Assembly: GCA_043753895.1 (NCBI GenBank)
Contig: JAYUWK010000052.1
Span: 181,845-245,844 of the forward strand
DNA length: 64,000 nt
Direction of reading: 5' to 3'
Origin: WLMZ01 sp043753895
GTDB taxonomy: Bacteria; Actinomycetota; Acidimicrobiia; Acidimicrobiales; Ilumatobacteraceae
This document shows, one piece after another, positions 24,239 to 33,324 of this stretch (the first letter of the stretch is position 1; the number at the start of each line of letters is the position of its first letter). The translations under genes and the position numbers were made by a program. Below the pieces are notes generated by a model. It saw only the letters and a list, made by a program, of their open reading frames with translations. It made no database searches and was not told the DNA's origin.

Positions 24239-25509
24239 AGCTCACCTGCCACGACGAGATCGATGGCTCTGCGAACCGTGCGATTGAATGCATCGACTGC
24301 CATGTGCAGATGAGCGTCGGGCGTGTCCTCTTCTTTGGTGTGGCTCAGCCCTGCGATCGACGAAGAAAAGATCATCACCGTGGGTACCTCGCGCGCCATC
24401 TCACTGGCGTCGTGGAGCGCGCCGCTGGGCAACTCGACATCGTGCCCTTCGACCTCGTGCACGCTGGTGCGAGCCGCCGCGAGCAGCCGTGCATCAAACG
24501 GCATCGGCGGGATGCGGAAGATGTGTTCGAACTCCACCGTGCAGCCCTCTGCCTGCGCTGCGTCGGCAGCGGCCGTCTGCATTTCAGCGAACATCTGCGC
24601 GAGCGCATCGTGGCTGATGTGGCGCATGTCCATCGTGACCCGCGTCTCGCCGGGTACTGCGGTGACCACGCCCGGCCAACATTGGGCATGACCAATGGTG
24701 GTCACGCCGTCATGACGTCGGCCGATGTCGGCCAGCGCAAGTGCGAATCGCGACGCCGCGAGGAAGCTGTCGCGCCGCATCTCCATCGGCATCGTGCCCG
24801 AATGTGCGGCCTGACCGCGAAAGATCACCCGTTCGCGCTCAATGCCCTTGGTGCCGGTGACCGTGCAGATACCGAGCCCGTTGGCTTCGAGCACCGGCCC
24901 CTGCTCGATGTGTACCTCGAGGTAGGCCTTCACGTTGCTCAGGCGAGTGCGGGCACCCTCGATCTTGGTGAGATCGACACCATGCTCGCCGACCACCTGA
25001 TCGAGACGGTTGCCCTCTTTGTCGACCAGATCGGCGGCCGCTACCGCATCGAGCGAACCCACCACAGCGGCAGACCCGAACAGGCTTCGACCGAACCTCG
25101 CCCCTTCCTCGTCGGCCCAGTCCACCAACGCAACGGTGACAGCAGGCGTGCCTTCAGCAGCGAGCGAACGCAACAGCTCGAGTCCAGCCATGACTCCCAG
25201 AGCACCGTCGAGCCAACCGCCCTTGGGCACGCTGTCGAGATGCGAACCCACCACGATCGTGTCGTCGCTACTGCCGCGCAAGTACACCCACAGGTTGCCC
25301 GCCTCGTCGGTGTCCACATCGACCGGCAGCGTGGTCAACGATTCGCGCAGCAAAGTGCGCGCCTCGAGCCAGTCGGGTGTCCAGCAGAGCCGGCGACTTC
25401 CCTCTGGCCCACCGGTGCGCGCTGCGAGTTCGCGCAGGCTGGCCACGACCCGGGCAGGTTCATACAGACCGACCTCGGTCGTGCCGGAGTGGGATGGAGT
25501 GGTTGTCAT
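24235..25509 (-). CDS. M20-type amidase: allantoate/N-carbamoyl-amino-acid hydrolase
   Basis: A 424-residue metal-dependent amidohydrolase of the hydantoinase/carbamoylase family. Metal ligands lie in VVGSHLDSVPKGGWLDG (His and Asp) and DWADEEGARFG (Glu). HIEQGPVLE and a dimerisation insert are also family features. Substrates in this family include N-carbamoyl-L-amino acids, allantoate and beta-ureidopropionate; the specific one cannot be read. It heads a two-gene unit with the VOC protein. The HyuA-type gene at 31-33 kb could be related in pathway but is distant. Confidence 0.87.
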   Translation of the reverse strand: MTTTPSHSGTTEVGLYEPARVVASLRELAARTGGPEGSRRLCWTPDWLEARTLLRESLTTLPVDVDTDEAGNLWVYLRGSSDDTIVVGSHLDSVPKGGWLDGALGVMAGLELLRSLAAEGTPAVTVALVDWADEEGARFGRSLFGSAAVVGSLDAVAAADLVDKEGNRLDQVVGEHGVDLTKIEGARTRLSNVKAYLEVHIEQGPVLEANGLGICTVTGTKGIERERVIFRGQAAHSGTMPMEMRRDSFLAASRFALALADIGRRHDGVTTIGHAQCWPGVVTAVPGETRVTMDMRHISHDALAQMFAEMQTAAADAAQAEGCTVEFEHIFRIPPMPFDARLLAAARTSVHEVEGHDVELPSGALHDASEMAREVPTVMIFSSSIAGLSHTKEEDTPDAHLHMAVDAFNRTVRRAIDLVVAGEL

Positions 25510-25559
25510 ACACCGAAACTACCCGCCACTGCGGCACGCTCGCATGGCAAACTGCTCGC

Positions 25560-26753
25560 ATGACCATCGAGATCCGCACGGCAACCGACAACGATTGGGA
25601 ATCCGTCTGTCGGGCCGATGGCCGCGCGTTCGGCTTCGGTTACACCGACGCGGAGATGGCCGAGCGAAAGCCCCTCCACGACCTGAGCCGCTTTCGCATC
25701 GCGCTCGACAACGGCGAGGTCGTGTCGACCGCCGGTTCGTACGCGCTCGATGTCACCCTTCCCGGCGGGGCCTGCGTGCCCATGGGTGGAGTCACATGGG
25801 TATCCACGCTGGCCACGCACCGGCGTCAGGGCATCATGCGTCAAGTGGTCGAGGCTGTGCATGCAGACATCGACGAGCGGGGCGAACCGCTCGCAACACT
25901 CTGGGCGTCCGAGGGGGGCATCTACGAACACCTCGGTTACGGCCTCGCATCACAGGTCCGCGTGACCACCATCAACCCGCGCCTCGCAAGTATCAGGCCT
26001 GAGTACTGCCCCCAGAAGGGCACGGTGCGATACATCGATGGCGACGCGGCGATCAGCAAGATGACCAAGACGTGGGAACGGTTCCGCCGGTGCCGCACCG
26101 GTGAGGTCAACCACGAACAGACGTACAACGAGATCGCCTACCCGATGCGCTCACGCCAGGAGGGTGCGATGAGTGGCACGTACTATCTCGGTCACGCCGA
26201 TGGCTATGCCGCGTACCGCATCGAGCAGAAGTGGAACACCGGACACCCCGCACACATCCTGCATCTGAGCGAGCTCGCCTCGATCACTCCCGAGGCACAC
26301 GCCGCCCTCTGGCAGACCCTGTTGACCGTCGATCTCGTCGGCGAGATCCGATCGAGCAGCATTGCGCTCGACGACCCGTTGCCGTTTCTGCTCGACAATC
26401 AGCGCGCGCTGCGGACCATCGAACTCAACGACGGCATCTGGGCCAATGTCCGCGACCCCGCCATCTGCTTTGGGACCCGCTCGTATCGCTGTTCGGACCG
26501 GCTCGTGATCGAGAGCGACGGGAAGCGTTGGGCCATCGAGGGCGGACCCGACGGCGCATCGTGTCGAGTCGTACGAACCCGACCAGATCTGGTGACCACG
26601 CACGCATGGTTCAGTGCACTGCTCTATGGCGGCACGCTGCCCTCCGCTCTCGTTGCCGGCCGACGGATGACCGCGCGCAACGCCGATGTCGTCAACCGCG
26701 CCGACATGTTCTTCGGCACAGCGCTGGTTCCGCACTGCCAGAGCCACTACTGA
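25560..26753 (+). CDS. Eis-like GNAT acetyltransferase
   Basis: A 397-residue protein with the Eis layout: an N-terminal GNAT domain with the acetyl-CoA loop at STLATHRRQGIMRQVV, a second GNAT-like domain, and a C-terminal sterol-carrier-like domain (~290-397) ending in the buried carboxylate motif ALVPHCQSHY. Eis proteins acetylate lysine side chains or aminoglycosides from a hexameric ring. ATG at 25560 is the start; the open frame upstream overlaps the M20 gene on the other strand and is not coding. It diverges from that gene with a 50-bp gap. Confidence 0.88.
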   Translation: MTIEIRTATDNDWESVCRADGRAFGFGYTDAEMAERKPLHDLSRFRIALDNGEVVSTAGSYALDVTLPGGACVPMGGVTWVSTLATHRRQGIMRQVVEAVHADIDERGEPLATLWASEGGIYEHLGYGLASQVRVTTINPRLASIRPEYCPQKGTVRYIDGDAAISKMTKTWERFRRCRTGEVNHEQTYNEIAYPMRSRQEGAMSGTYYLGHADGYAAYRIEQKWNTGHPAHILHLSELASITPEAHAALWQTLLTVDLVGEIRSSSIALDDPLPFLLDNQRALRTIELNDGIWANVRDPAICFGTRSYRCSDRLVIESDGKRWAIEGGPDGASCRVVRTRPDLVTTHAWFSALLYGGTLPSALVAGRRMTARNADVVNRADMFFGTALVPHCQSHY

Positions 26754-26765
26754 GCTGCCCACCAC

Positions 26766-27176
26766 ATGCGCAAGACTGTTCTCGAGGGATCGCTACGGGC
26801 AATTGTGATCATGGCGGCGGGCTCAGCGCTCCTGGTGAGCGCGTGCAGCGATACGCCCACACCCGCCGGCCCGGTCGGCGCGGTGCGCGGTACGGCGCTC
26901 GCAGGTCCGACCTGTCCGGTCGAACGAACCGGCGATCCGTCGTGCGCATCTCGACCGGTGGCCGGAACGATCGAGTTCCGTCAGAAGGCTCGACTGGTCG
27001 CTACCGCGGTGATCGACTCGACTGGCCGATTCTCAGCCGAACTACCAGTGGGCGCCTACACCGTCTCGGTGAACGTGGGAACCAACCCCTTCCCCACCTG
27101 CCCACCAACCGAACTCGTCATCACCGTCGCGGGGACCTCCACGATCGACGTGCAGTGCGACACCGGCATTCGCTGA
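26766..27176 (+). CDS. Small lipoprotein with beta-sandwich-like domain
   Basis: A 136-residue exported lipoprotein. The hydrophobic signal ends in LLVSAC, giving a lipidated Cys near residue 27. The mature part carries VAGTIEFRQKARLVATAVID, then GRFSAELPVGAYTVSV, a pattern of the carboxypeptidase-regulatory/CNA-B-like sandwich fold. It has paired cysteines in GPTCPVER and DPSCASRP. It lies 12 bp after the Eis-like gene and may be cotranscribed. Function unknown. Confidence 0.75.
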   Translation: MRKTVLEGSLRAIVIMAAGSALLVSACSDTPTPAGPVGAVRGTALAGPTCPVERTGDPSCASRPVAGTIEFRQKARLVATAVIDSTGRFSAELPVGAYTVSVNVGTNPFPTCPPTELVITVAGTSTIDVQCDTGIR

Positions 27177-27182
27177 GCCCCA

Positions 27183-27870
27183 TCAGTCCTGGGGCCACTC
27201 CTGCGCAACGGCGATGAGATCCTCGCGAAACAGCGGGTGGGCAACGTGCGCGAGCGCAATCGAGCGCTCACGTATGGTGCGGCCCTGCAGCTCGGCGACG
27301 CCGAATTCGGTGATGACCACGTCGACCTGATGTTGCGGCGTGCTCACCACCGACCCCGAGGGCAACTTGGGAAGCACCCGGTTCACCACCTCATTATTGA
27401 TCGTCGACGTGGATGGAAGACAGATCAGGCTTCGTCCATCGGCCGAGAGGCTGGGGCCGCTGACGAAATCCTCGTGCCCGCTGATACCCGAGAACTGTTT
27501 GCCGGAAATGGTGTCGGCCACGACCTGACCGGCGAGGTGGATGGCCAACGCACCGTTCAAGCACGAACGGCGGGCGGTCCGTCTCGACCAGCACGTCGAT
27601 CTCGTATACATGCAAACGATACGGATAGTCGGGTTCGATGCCATAGGTACGCGAGAACTTCTCGCTCACCACGAGCAAGATGCGGTTCGCGGCGCGCACG
27701 AAGAGCTGATGCAGGCCGGGCAGCAGAGCGCCGAACCCCTGCAGATCGGTGAAGTCGTCCCGCTCGCCGAGTGCGTGCATGAAACCGCCAGGCACCCCGG
27801 GTCCGAGTAGAACTGCCAAGGTGTCTGCCGGGCGGATCGCAGCGACCGCGTGTTCCATGTCCATTCGCAT
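27183..27870 (-). pseudogene. Decayed acetyl-CoA hydrolase/CoA-transferase
   Basis: The remains of a roughly 400-residue CoA-transferase. From ATG at 27870 the first frame gives a family N-terminus (DMEHAVAAIRPADTLAVLL) that runs to LHQLF, then jumps straight to VSEKFSRTYGIEPDYPYRLH and EIDVLVETDRPPF, which in intact homologues lies far downstream. Near 27555-27565 the frame shifts by one and the C-terminal part continues as NGALAIHLAGQVVADTISG to VAQEWPQD. Only ~230 residues survive, so about 180 are missing in two internal deletions plus a frameshift. It cannot make a working enzyme. Confidence 0.8.
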
Positions 27871-27942
27871 GGAGGGACTATGGATGAGCACGTGAGCACG
27901 TCGCCAGGGCCTTAGGTCCCGTAGCGGTAGCGTGGCCGAGCC

Positions 27943-29160
27943 ATGGCGTCCACCTCCTTCGCCCCGTTCCGACATCGCGCGTTTCTCCTCGTGTGGATCG
28001 GAGCCTTGGTGTCGAACGTAGGCACCTGGATGGAGACGACAGCGCTGAGTTACTACGTGGCCGACACCTCGAAAGCATCGTGGTCGGGCATCGTGGCCGC
28101 CGCTGGTTTCCTTCCCACCGCGCTGCTCAGCCCGTTCGCCGGCGCGTGGGCCGATCGGTTCAACCGGCGCACGATCATGATCTGTACGAACGCCATCTCC
28201 GCCGTGATCGCCGGCGCCATCGCCGTGCTCGTCGCCCGAGGTAACGCAACCCCGGCAATCCTCGCGGTCTTCGCGCTTGCAGGAGGTTGTACAAATGCGA
28301 TCGGGTTCCCGGCTTTTCAGGCAACCTTGCCCGATCTGGTACCGCGACAGGACCTCGTTGCGGCAATCGGTCTCAGCAGTACGCAATGGAATCTGGGGCG
28401 CATCGTCGGCCCATCGGCGGCAGGCATCGCGATCTGGATCGGAGGCGTGCCCGCGGCGCTGTGGTGTAACGCGGCAAGCTTTCTTGCCGTGATCGTCGCA
28501 ATCAGTCTGGCCCGAATCCCTCCGAGCCCGCGCACCAAACGACCGATCCTGCAGGCGGTTCGCGATGGCATCAACTTCGCAAAGCGCAACGAGGCAGTGC
28601 GTTCGATGGTGCCGCTGATGATCGCCGTCACCTTCATCGCGGCGCCGTTCATCGGCTTCATCGCGCAGATGGCCACGAAGCACTTTCACACCAAGCAGGG
28701 CGGCACGTCGTTTCTGGTCACGGCCCAGGGCGTGGGCGCTGTGATCGCCGGAGCGTCAATGGGGTGGCTCACGCAGCGTTTCGGACTCCGGCGGACGATG
28801 GTCTGTGCCACTTGCCTCCTCGCGCCATCACTCGTGCTGTACGGACTCGCGCCGAACATCGTGTTGGCTGCCGTCGCGCTCGCAGTCACCGGCGGCGCCT
28901 ACATGGCATCGCTCTCCAGCTTCTCCACCGTCACGCAACAATCGGCGCCGTCAGAACTTCGTGGCCGGGCCATGGCCGTGAACAACTTCATCCTTGGCGC
29001 CGCATATCCATTGGGACTGTTCATCCAGGGACCGCTCGCTGACCATTCCTCGCTGCAGGCCGTCACCGTGGGGTCCGGGTTGGTCCTCGGCGGCGTGTTC
29101 CTCGTCGGTCGTTTTGTGTCGCCGCGCCACACCGATCCAATCGCGCTCACGCTCGGATGA
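27943..29160 (+). CDS. MFS transporter (EntS/MFS_3-like exporter)
   Basis: A 405-residue major facilitator protein with about 12 transmembrane helices. The N-terminus FRHRAFLLVWIGALVSNVGTW is the MFS_3 signature, and the loop AGAWADRFNRRTIMICTN is the conserved cytoplasmic motif A. A helical loop near the middle (RIPPSPRTKRPILQAVRDGI) separates the halves. Relatives export siderophores and drugs. It diverges from the decayed CoA-transferase with a 72-bp gap, and no substrate clue is in the neighbours. Confidence 0.9.
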   Translation: MASTSFAPFRHRAFLLVWIGALVSNVGTWMETTALSYYVADTSKASWSGIVAAAGFLPTALLSPFAGAWADRFNRRTIMICTNAISAVIAGAIAVLVARGNATPAILAVFALAGGCTNAIGFPAFQATLPDLVPRQDLVAAIGLSSTQWNLGRIVGPSAAGIAIWIGGVPAALWCNAASFLAVIVAISLARIPPSPRTKRPILQAVRDGINFAKRNEAVRSMVPLMIAVTFIAAPFIGFIAQMATKHFHTKQGGTSFLVTAQGVGAVIAGASMGWLTQRFGLRRTMVCATCLLAPSLVLYGLAPNIVLAAVALAVTGGAYMASLSSFSTVTQQSAPSELRGRAMAVNNFILGAAYPLGLFIQGPLADHSSLQAVTVGSGLVLGGVFLVGRFVSPRHTDPIALTLG

Positions 29161-29223
29161 GCGGGTCGGACACGCGAAGCTCCCGCTACGCCCGGTCTCG
29201 ACGCCGCCACGTAATCTGCCGCG

Positions 29224-30468
29224 ATGGACTTCGAAATCCCGGCAGGCGTACAGGCGATACTCGATCAGCTCGATGCGTTCATCGAGCGCGAGATCAAACC
29301 GCTCGAGGCGCAGGACGACAACATCCGCTTCTTCGATCACCGCCGCGAGTATTCGCGCACCGATTTCGAGAACGGCGGCGTGCCCCGTCAGGACTGGGAG
29401 GATCTGCTGCGCGAGATGCGCCGTCGCGCCGACGCAGCGGGCTGGTTACGTCTCGCACTCCCCACCGAATACGGCGGTCAGGGCGCCAGCAACCTGACGA
29501 TGGCAATCATCCGCGAGCACTTTGCGGCCAAGGGGCTCGGATTGCACAACGACCTGCAGAACGAATCGAGTGTGGTCGGCAACTTCCCCACCGTGTTGAT
29601 GATGCGCGACTTCGGTACGCCCGAGCAGATCGACGAGTGGATGCCAGGTTTCCTCGATGGCACACGCCGCCTTGCCTTTGGTCTCACTGAACCGAACCAC
29701 GGCAGCGACGCCACCTATATGGAGACCACCGCCGTGCGCGACGGCGATGAGTGGGTGCTCAACGGTATGAAACGGTGGAACAGCGGGCTGCACCACGCCA
29801 CACACGACATCATCTTCGCTCGCACCAGCGGCAACAACGGCGACCCCAAGGGCATCACCGCGTTCTTGGTGCCCACTGATGCGGCCGGCTTCAAGGTGGA
29901 GTTCTTCTGGTGGACCTTCAACATGCCCACTGACCATGCCGAGGTGTCACTCACCGATGTACGCGTTGGCGCCGATGCCGTGTTCGGCCCGCTGGAGCGT
30001 GGGCTCGAACTGGCCCAGCACTTCGTGCACGAGAACCGCATCCGCCAGGCGGCATCGTCGTTGGGCGCAGCTCAATATTGCATCAATGAAGCAGTTGCAT
30101 ATGCAAATAGTCGAGTGACCTGGGGCAAGAAGCTCAGCACGAATCAGGGCATTCAGTTCCCCCTTGTCGAGCTGCACACCGAGGCCGCAATGCTGCGCCA
30201 GCTGATTCGCTACACCGCCACGATGCTCGATCAGAAGCACCACATGGAAGTCACGCATCTGGTGGCGATGTGCAATTACCGTGCCAACCGTTTGGCGTGC
30301 GATGCCGCCGACCGGGCGATGCAGACGTGCGGCGGCGTGGGCTACTCGCGACACATGCCCTTCGAGCACATCTACCGGCATCATCGTCGCTATCGCATCA
30401 CTGAAGGCTCCGAAGAGATCCAGATGCGCAAGGTCGCCCAAAACCTGTTCGGGTTCGGTCGCAAATAG
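29224..30468 (+). CDS. Acyl-CoA dehydrogenase
   Basis: A 414-residue FAD enzyme that makes a 2-enoyl-CoA in fatty or branched acyl-CoA breakdown. The ordered domains are an alpha-helical N-domain, a beta-domain with FGLTEPNHGSDAT, and a C-terminal helical domain with MQTCGGVGYSRHMPFEHIYR and RITEGSEEIQ. The active-site glutamate is expected in the last stretch. It starts at ATG 29224, 63 bp past the MFS gene, and ends 3 bp from the convergent nitroreductase. Chain-length preference is not readable. Confidence 0.93.
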   Translation: MDFEIPAGVQAILDQLDAFIEREIKPLEAQDDNIRFFDHRREYSRTDFENGGVPRQDWEDLLREMRRRADAAGWLRLALPTEYGGQGASNLTMAIIREHFAAKGLGLHNDLQNESSVVGNFPTVLMMRDFGTPEQIDEWMPGFLDGTRRLAFGLTEPNHGSDATYMETTAVRDGDEWVLNGMKRWNSGLHHATHDIIFARTSGNNGDPKGITAFLVPTDAAGFKVEFFWWTFNMPTDHAEVSLTDVRVGADAVFGPLERGLELAQHFVHENRIRQAASSLGAAQYCINEAVAYANSRVTWGKKLSTNQGIQFPLVELHTEAAMLRQLIRYTATMLDQKHHMEVTHLVAMCNYRANRLACDAADRAMQTCGGVGYSRHMPFEHIYRHHRRYRITEGSEEIQMRKVAQNLFGFGRK

Positions 30469-30471
30469 CCG

Positions 30472-31131
30472 TCAGTGATGCTCGCCCCATGCATCCCAGT
30501 GGATCATCCTCGCGGGATCCAGGCGGTGCGCCGGCTTGAAGTCGTCACCGGTGTAGTAGGCCACAGGGAACAGCACCGTCTGCGTCCAATCGGCCGGAAT
30601 GCCCAGCAGTTCGCCGACCTGGGTCTCGAAGAAGAGGTGGATCGTGGTCCACGCCGTACCGAGGCCACGTGCACGCGCAGCGAGCATGAAGCTCCACGCC
30701 GCCGGGAGGATGGAGCCGTAGGTGCTCGCCTGAGCCAGCACCATCGGTACGTTCTCGACTCGGCCCTTCACACAGGCGATCACGAAAACCGGCACCTGCT
30801 CCATGATCTCGCCGAGGTATCCGGCGGACTCCATCACCTTGGGCATCACATGCTCGCGTGGGTCGCCGTCCTCAAGCGGAGGCGGGTAACCGGAGCCGCT
30901 CATGATCTGGCCGCCCTGTCGGTAGAAGTCGGCAATCGCAGCGCGCTTGGCCGGATCGGTGATCACGACGAATGCCCAGTTCTGGGCGTTCGTACCGGTG
31001 GGTGCCTGCATTGCGATCTCGATGCACTCTTGGATGAGTTCGGGCTCGACAGCTCGGGTGAGGTCGAGGCGTTTGCGGACCGAGCGGGTGGTGGTGAGCA
31101 GTTTGTCGGCGGCGGCGCGATCGATGGTCAT
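30472..31131 (-). CDS. Nitroreductase-family FMN oxidoreductase
   Basis: A 219-residue flavin enzyme. The N-terminal TTTRSVRKRLDLTRAVEP matches the FMN phosphate-binding arginine region (the RSVR motif). QAPTGTNAQNWAFVVI and the C-terminal ARGLGTAWTTIHLFFE also match the family. It should use NAD(P)H to reduce nitroaromatics or quinones. It is convergent with the acyl-CoA dehydrogenase and runs away from the hydantoinase gene with a 57-bp gap that holds a short tandem repeat. Confidence 0.9.
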   Translation of the reverse strand: MTIDRAAADKLLTTTRSVRKRLDLTRAVEPELIQECIEIAMQAPTGTNAQNWAFVVITDPAKRAAIADFYRQGGQIMSGSGYPPPLEDGDPREHVMPKVMESAGYLGEIMEQVPVFVIACVKGRVENVPMVLAQASTYGSILPAAWSFMLAARARGLGTAWTTIHLFFETQVGELLGIPADWTQTVLFPVAYYTGDDFKPAHRLDPARMIHWDAWGEHH

Positions 31132-31150
31132 GGTTCCACACGCTAACCCC

Positions 31151-31180
31151 GTCGTTGACCGTCGTTGACCGTCGTTGAAC
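31151..31180. repeat. Triple 10-bp tandem repeat
   Basis: GTCGTTGACC, GTCGTTGACC and GTCGTTGAAC follow each other in the 57-bp gap between the hydantoinase stop and the nitroreductase start (both genes leftward). A small CGCTGA/TCAGCG stem lies beside it at 31180-31194 over the hydantoinase stop. Purpose unknown; it may affect nitroreductase expression. Confidence 0.7.
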
Positions 31181-31188
31181 GCTGAGCG

Positions 31189-33186
31189 TCAGCGACCAAG
31201 CTTGGGTCGTCCCGACGCCTTAGCCGTGATCGTGCCATCGACGAAGAACTCCTCGCCTTCGATGTGGGCGATGTTGAACACCTGCGACATCGTGACCTCT
31301 GCAGTATCGGCACCCGCGGCCACGACGTGACGCATCGCCTCGCCTCGCGCGATCCCCCGTGCGATACCGAGTGCTTGTTCCTGGTCGTATACGTCGCGCG
31401 GCGCCTCCGGATGATGAACGCGGAAGCGTCCGCGCTCGGGTTGGGACACGTACACGTCGACATGCACGCGGACGCGTCCGACGACCGCACCGATGGCATT
31501 GGCGACATCGGCGTCGGCAGGGACGAGTCCCTCGGTGCGGAGCAGTTCGGCAACCCGCGGGTAGTACAACGCCGCGGACGCACCGAGGCCGATGACGGGC
31601 ACGGTGAGACGAACTGAAACGTCGACGAATCCGGATCGCGCATCGAGCGATGAAGCAACTGTTGGATGTCGACTCAGGCCGACGCTGTCGAACCCGTCGT
31701 GGTCCAGGGCAACGTCGAGCAGCGTCTCCGCCGACCGGCGTTGCAGTGTGGAGACCACCCATGTGGCGAATTCGTCGGGTCCTTCGGCGACGGCTCTGCC
31801 GATCGCAGAACGCTGGCGCGCCATGAGTGCAGCACCCTTGTGCGATGCGACACGGTCGAACGCCGTGTACTCGCCAAGCACATGCGACGCATCCGTGGGC
31901 GTGAAGGCCGACAGCATCACGAGGCCGCGCTTCACCAGCCGATTCAGGCGGGCAACGTCGGCGTGCCCACGTACGACCGCCGCCACTGATGTCGCACCGT
32001 TCAGAATCCGGACCAGTAGTCGCGCCTCGCCATCGTTGAGCCCGATATCACTTGCGCCCGCGTCGCCGGTGGGGAGCACGAACCGAGCATCATGTTCGCT
32101 CGGGAGGTCGTGCGTCAGTTGCATGTCAAGAATGCGGTGGACCATCTCGGGATGCTCGGCAGCGGCAAGACACAGCGGTACGACACGCCGAGGTCCGAGC
32201 TCGAGGTCGGCGACGATGCCCGTGTGTGCCACGGTGACCTCGCTGTCGCCACCCAGTCCCACCGTGGTCATCGCAACGGCCTCGACCATCGTACGGAAGC
32301 CACCGACACTGGCTCCGCGATCGTCGAGTCGGGGTACACCTGATTCGAGCATCGCGATGTCGGTGGTGGTGCCGCCGATATCCGAAATCACCGCATCCGG
32401 TGCCCCGGTGAGATACGACGCACCGATCAAGCTGGCTGCGGGGCCCGAGAGAATGGTTTCGATGGGCCTCGTTCTGGCGATGCTGGCCGACATCAGCGCG
32501 CCGTCACCGCGCACCACCATGAGCGGCGCGACGATCTCGTGGTCGGCCATGATCTGCTGTGCAGCTCGGATCAGACCGGAGATGAGGCCGATGAGGCGCG
32601 CGTTGAGCACGCTGGTGAGGGCCCGCCTCGGACCATCGAGTTTGGCTGACAGTTCATGTCCGCAGGTGACCGGCAATCCGGTGAGCGACACGATGAGATC
32701 ACGCGCGGCAATCTCGTGCGCAGGGTTGCGCGTCGCGAACTGTGCGGTGACCGCGAACCCGGTGACCGACGCAGCGACGGCCGCGACCTCACGCGTGAGC
32801 GTCCCGATGTCGAGCGGCGCCAGCGAGTCACCGTGGGGGTTGTGCCCTCCGGCCACGCGGATCAACGGATCCCCGTGGAGCGCATCGAGAAGACCGGCGC
32901 GATGTTCATCAGCTTCGTCGAAACCGATGAAGACCAGAGCCACCCGTGCACCACGACCCTCGACGAGCGCGTTTGTGGCCAGCGTGGTCGAGAGCGACAC
33001 CAGTCCCACCTCGCCCGGAGCCACGGCTGCGCTCGTCATCACCGCGCCCACTGCGCCAGCAATTCCGACGGCAAGATCGTTGCGCGTTGTCAATGCCTTG
33101 GCTTTGGCGATGACGCCGTGCTGCTCGTGGAAGAGCACGGCGTCGGTATAGGTGCCACCGGTGTCGATACCGAGCGAAAGCGTCAT
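31189..33186 (-). CDS. Hydantoinase/oxoprolinase family protein (HyuA)
   Basis: A 665-residue ATP-dependent enzyme like N-methylhydantoinase subunit A. The N-terminus MTLSLGIDTGGTYTDAVLF is the actin/hexokinase-like phosphate loop, and DAVISDIGGTTTDIAML is the second such motif. The open frame starts earlier (33255) but the family N-terminus fixes ATG at 33186. Typical HyuA requires a HyuB partner, and none is adjacent; short or single-subunit members exist. It diverges from the GH3 gene with a 138-bp gap. The substrate is probably a cyclic amide; this is inference. Confidence 0.88.
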   Translation of the reverse strand: MTLSLGIDTGGTYTDAVLFHEQHGVIAKAKALTTRNDLAVGIAGAVGAVMTSAAVAPGEVGLVSLSTTLATNALVEGRGARVALVFIGFDEADEHRAGLLDALHGDPLIRVAGGHNPHGDSLAPLDIGTLTREVAAVAASVTGFAVTAQFATRNPAHEIAARDLIVSLTGLPVTCGHELSAKLDGPRRALTSVLNARLIGLISGLIRAAQQIMADHEIVAPLMVVRGDGALMSASIARTRPIETILSGPAASLIGASYLTGAPDAVISDIGGTTTDIAMLESGVPRLDDRGASVGGFRTMVEAVAMTTVGLGGDSEVTVAHTGIVADLELGPRRVVPLCLAAAEHPEMVHRILDMQLTHDLPSEHDARFVLPTGDAGASDIGLNDGEARLLVRILNGATSVAAVVRGHADVARLNRLVKRGLVMLSAFTPTDASHVLGEYTAFDRVASHKGAALMARQRSAIGRAVAEGPDEFATWVVSTLQRRSAETLLDVALDHDGFDSVGLSRHPTVASSLDARSGFVDVSVRLTVPVIGLGASAALYYPRVAELLRTEGLVPADADVANAIGAVVGRVRVHVDVYVSQPERGRFRVHHPEAPRDVYDQEQALGIARGIARGEAMRHVVAAGADTAEVTMSQVFNIAHIEGEEFFVDGTITAKASGRPKLGR

Positions 33187-33324
33187 GAGAGGAGTCCTTG
33201 CGATACCGCACGCCCATCGCGGATCGGGCGCCTGTGAGGCTAACGGCGAATGCACTCCGCCGCATTGACCCGACGACGACGCGCACTAGGTTGACAAGAT
33301 GCACAGCGTGACCCGGAACGAGCC

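Noticed and set aside
24112..25563. A 483-codon rightward frame over the M20 amidase
   Set aside because: It is shadow coding; the leftward frame shows all metal ligands and an ATGA overlap with its partner.
31592..33151. A 519-codon Ser/Arg-rich frame antisense to the hydantoinase gene
   Set aside because: Low-information Ser/Arg/Thr composition and no start signal; the leftward gene is clearly coding.
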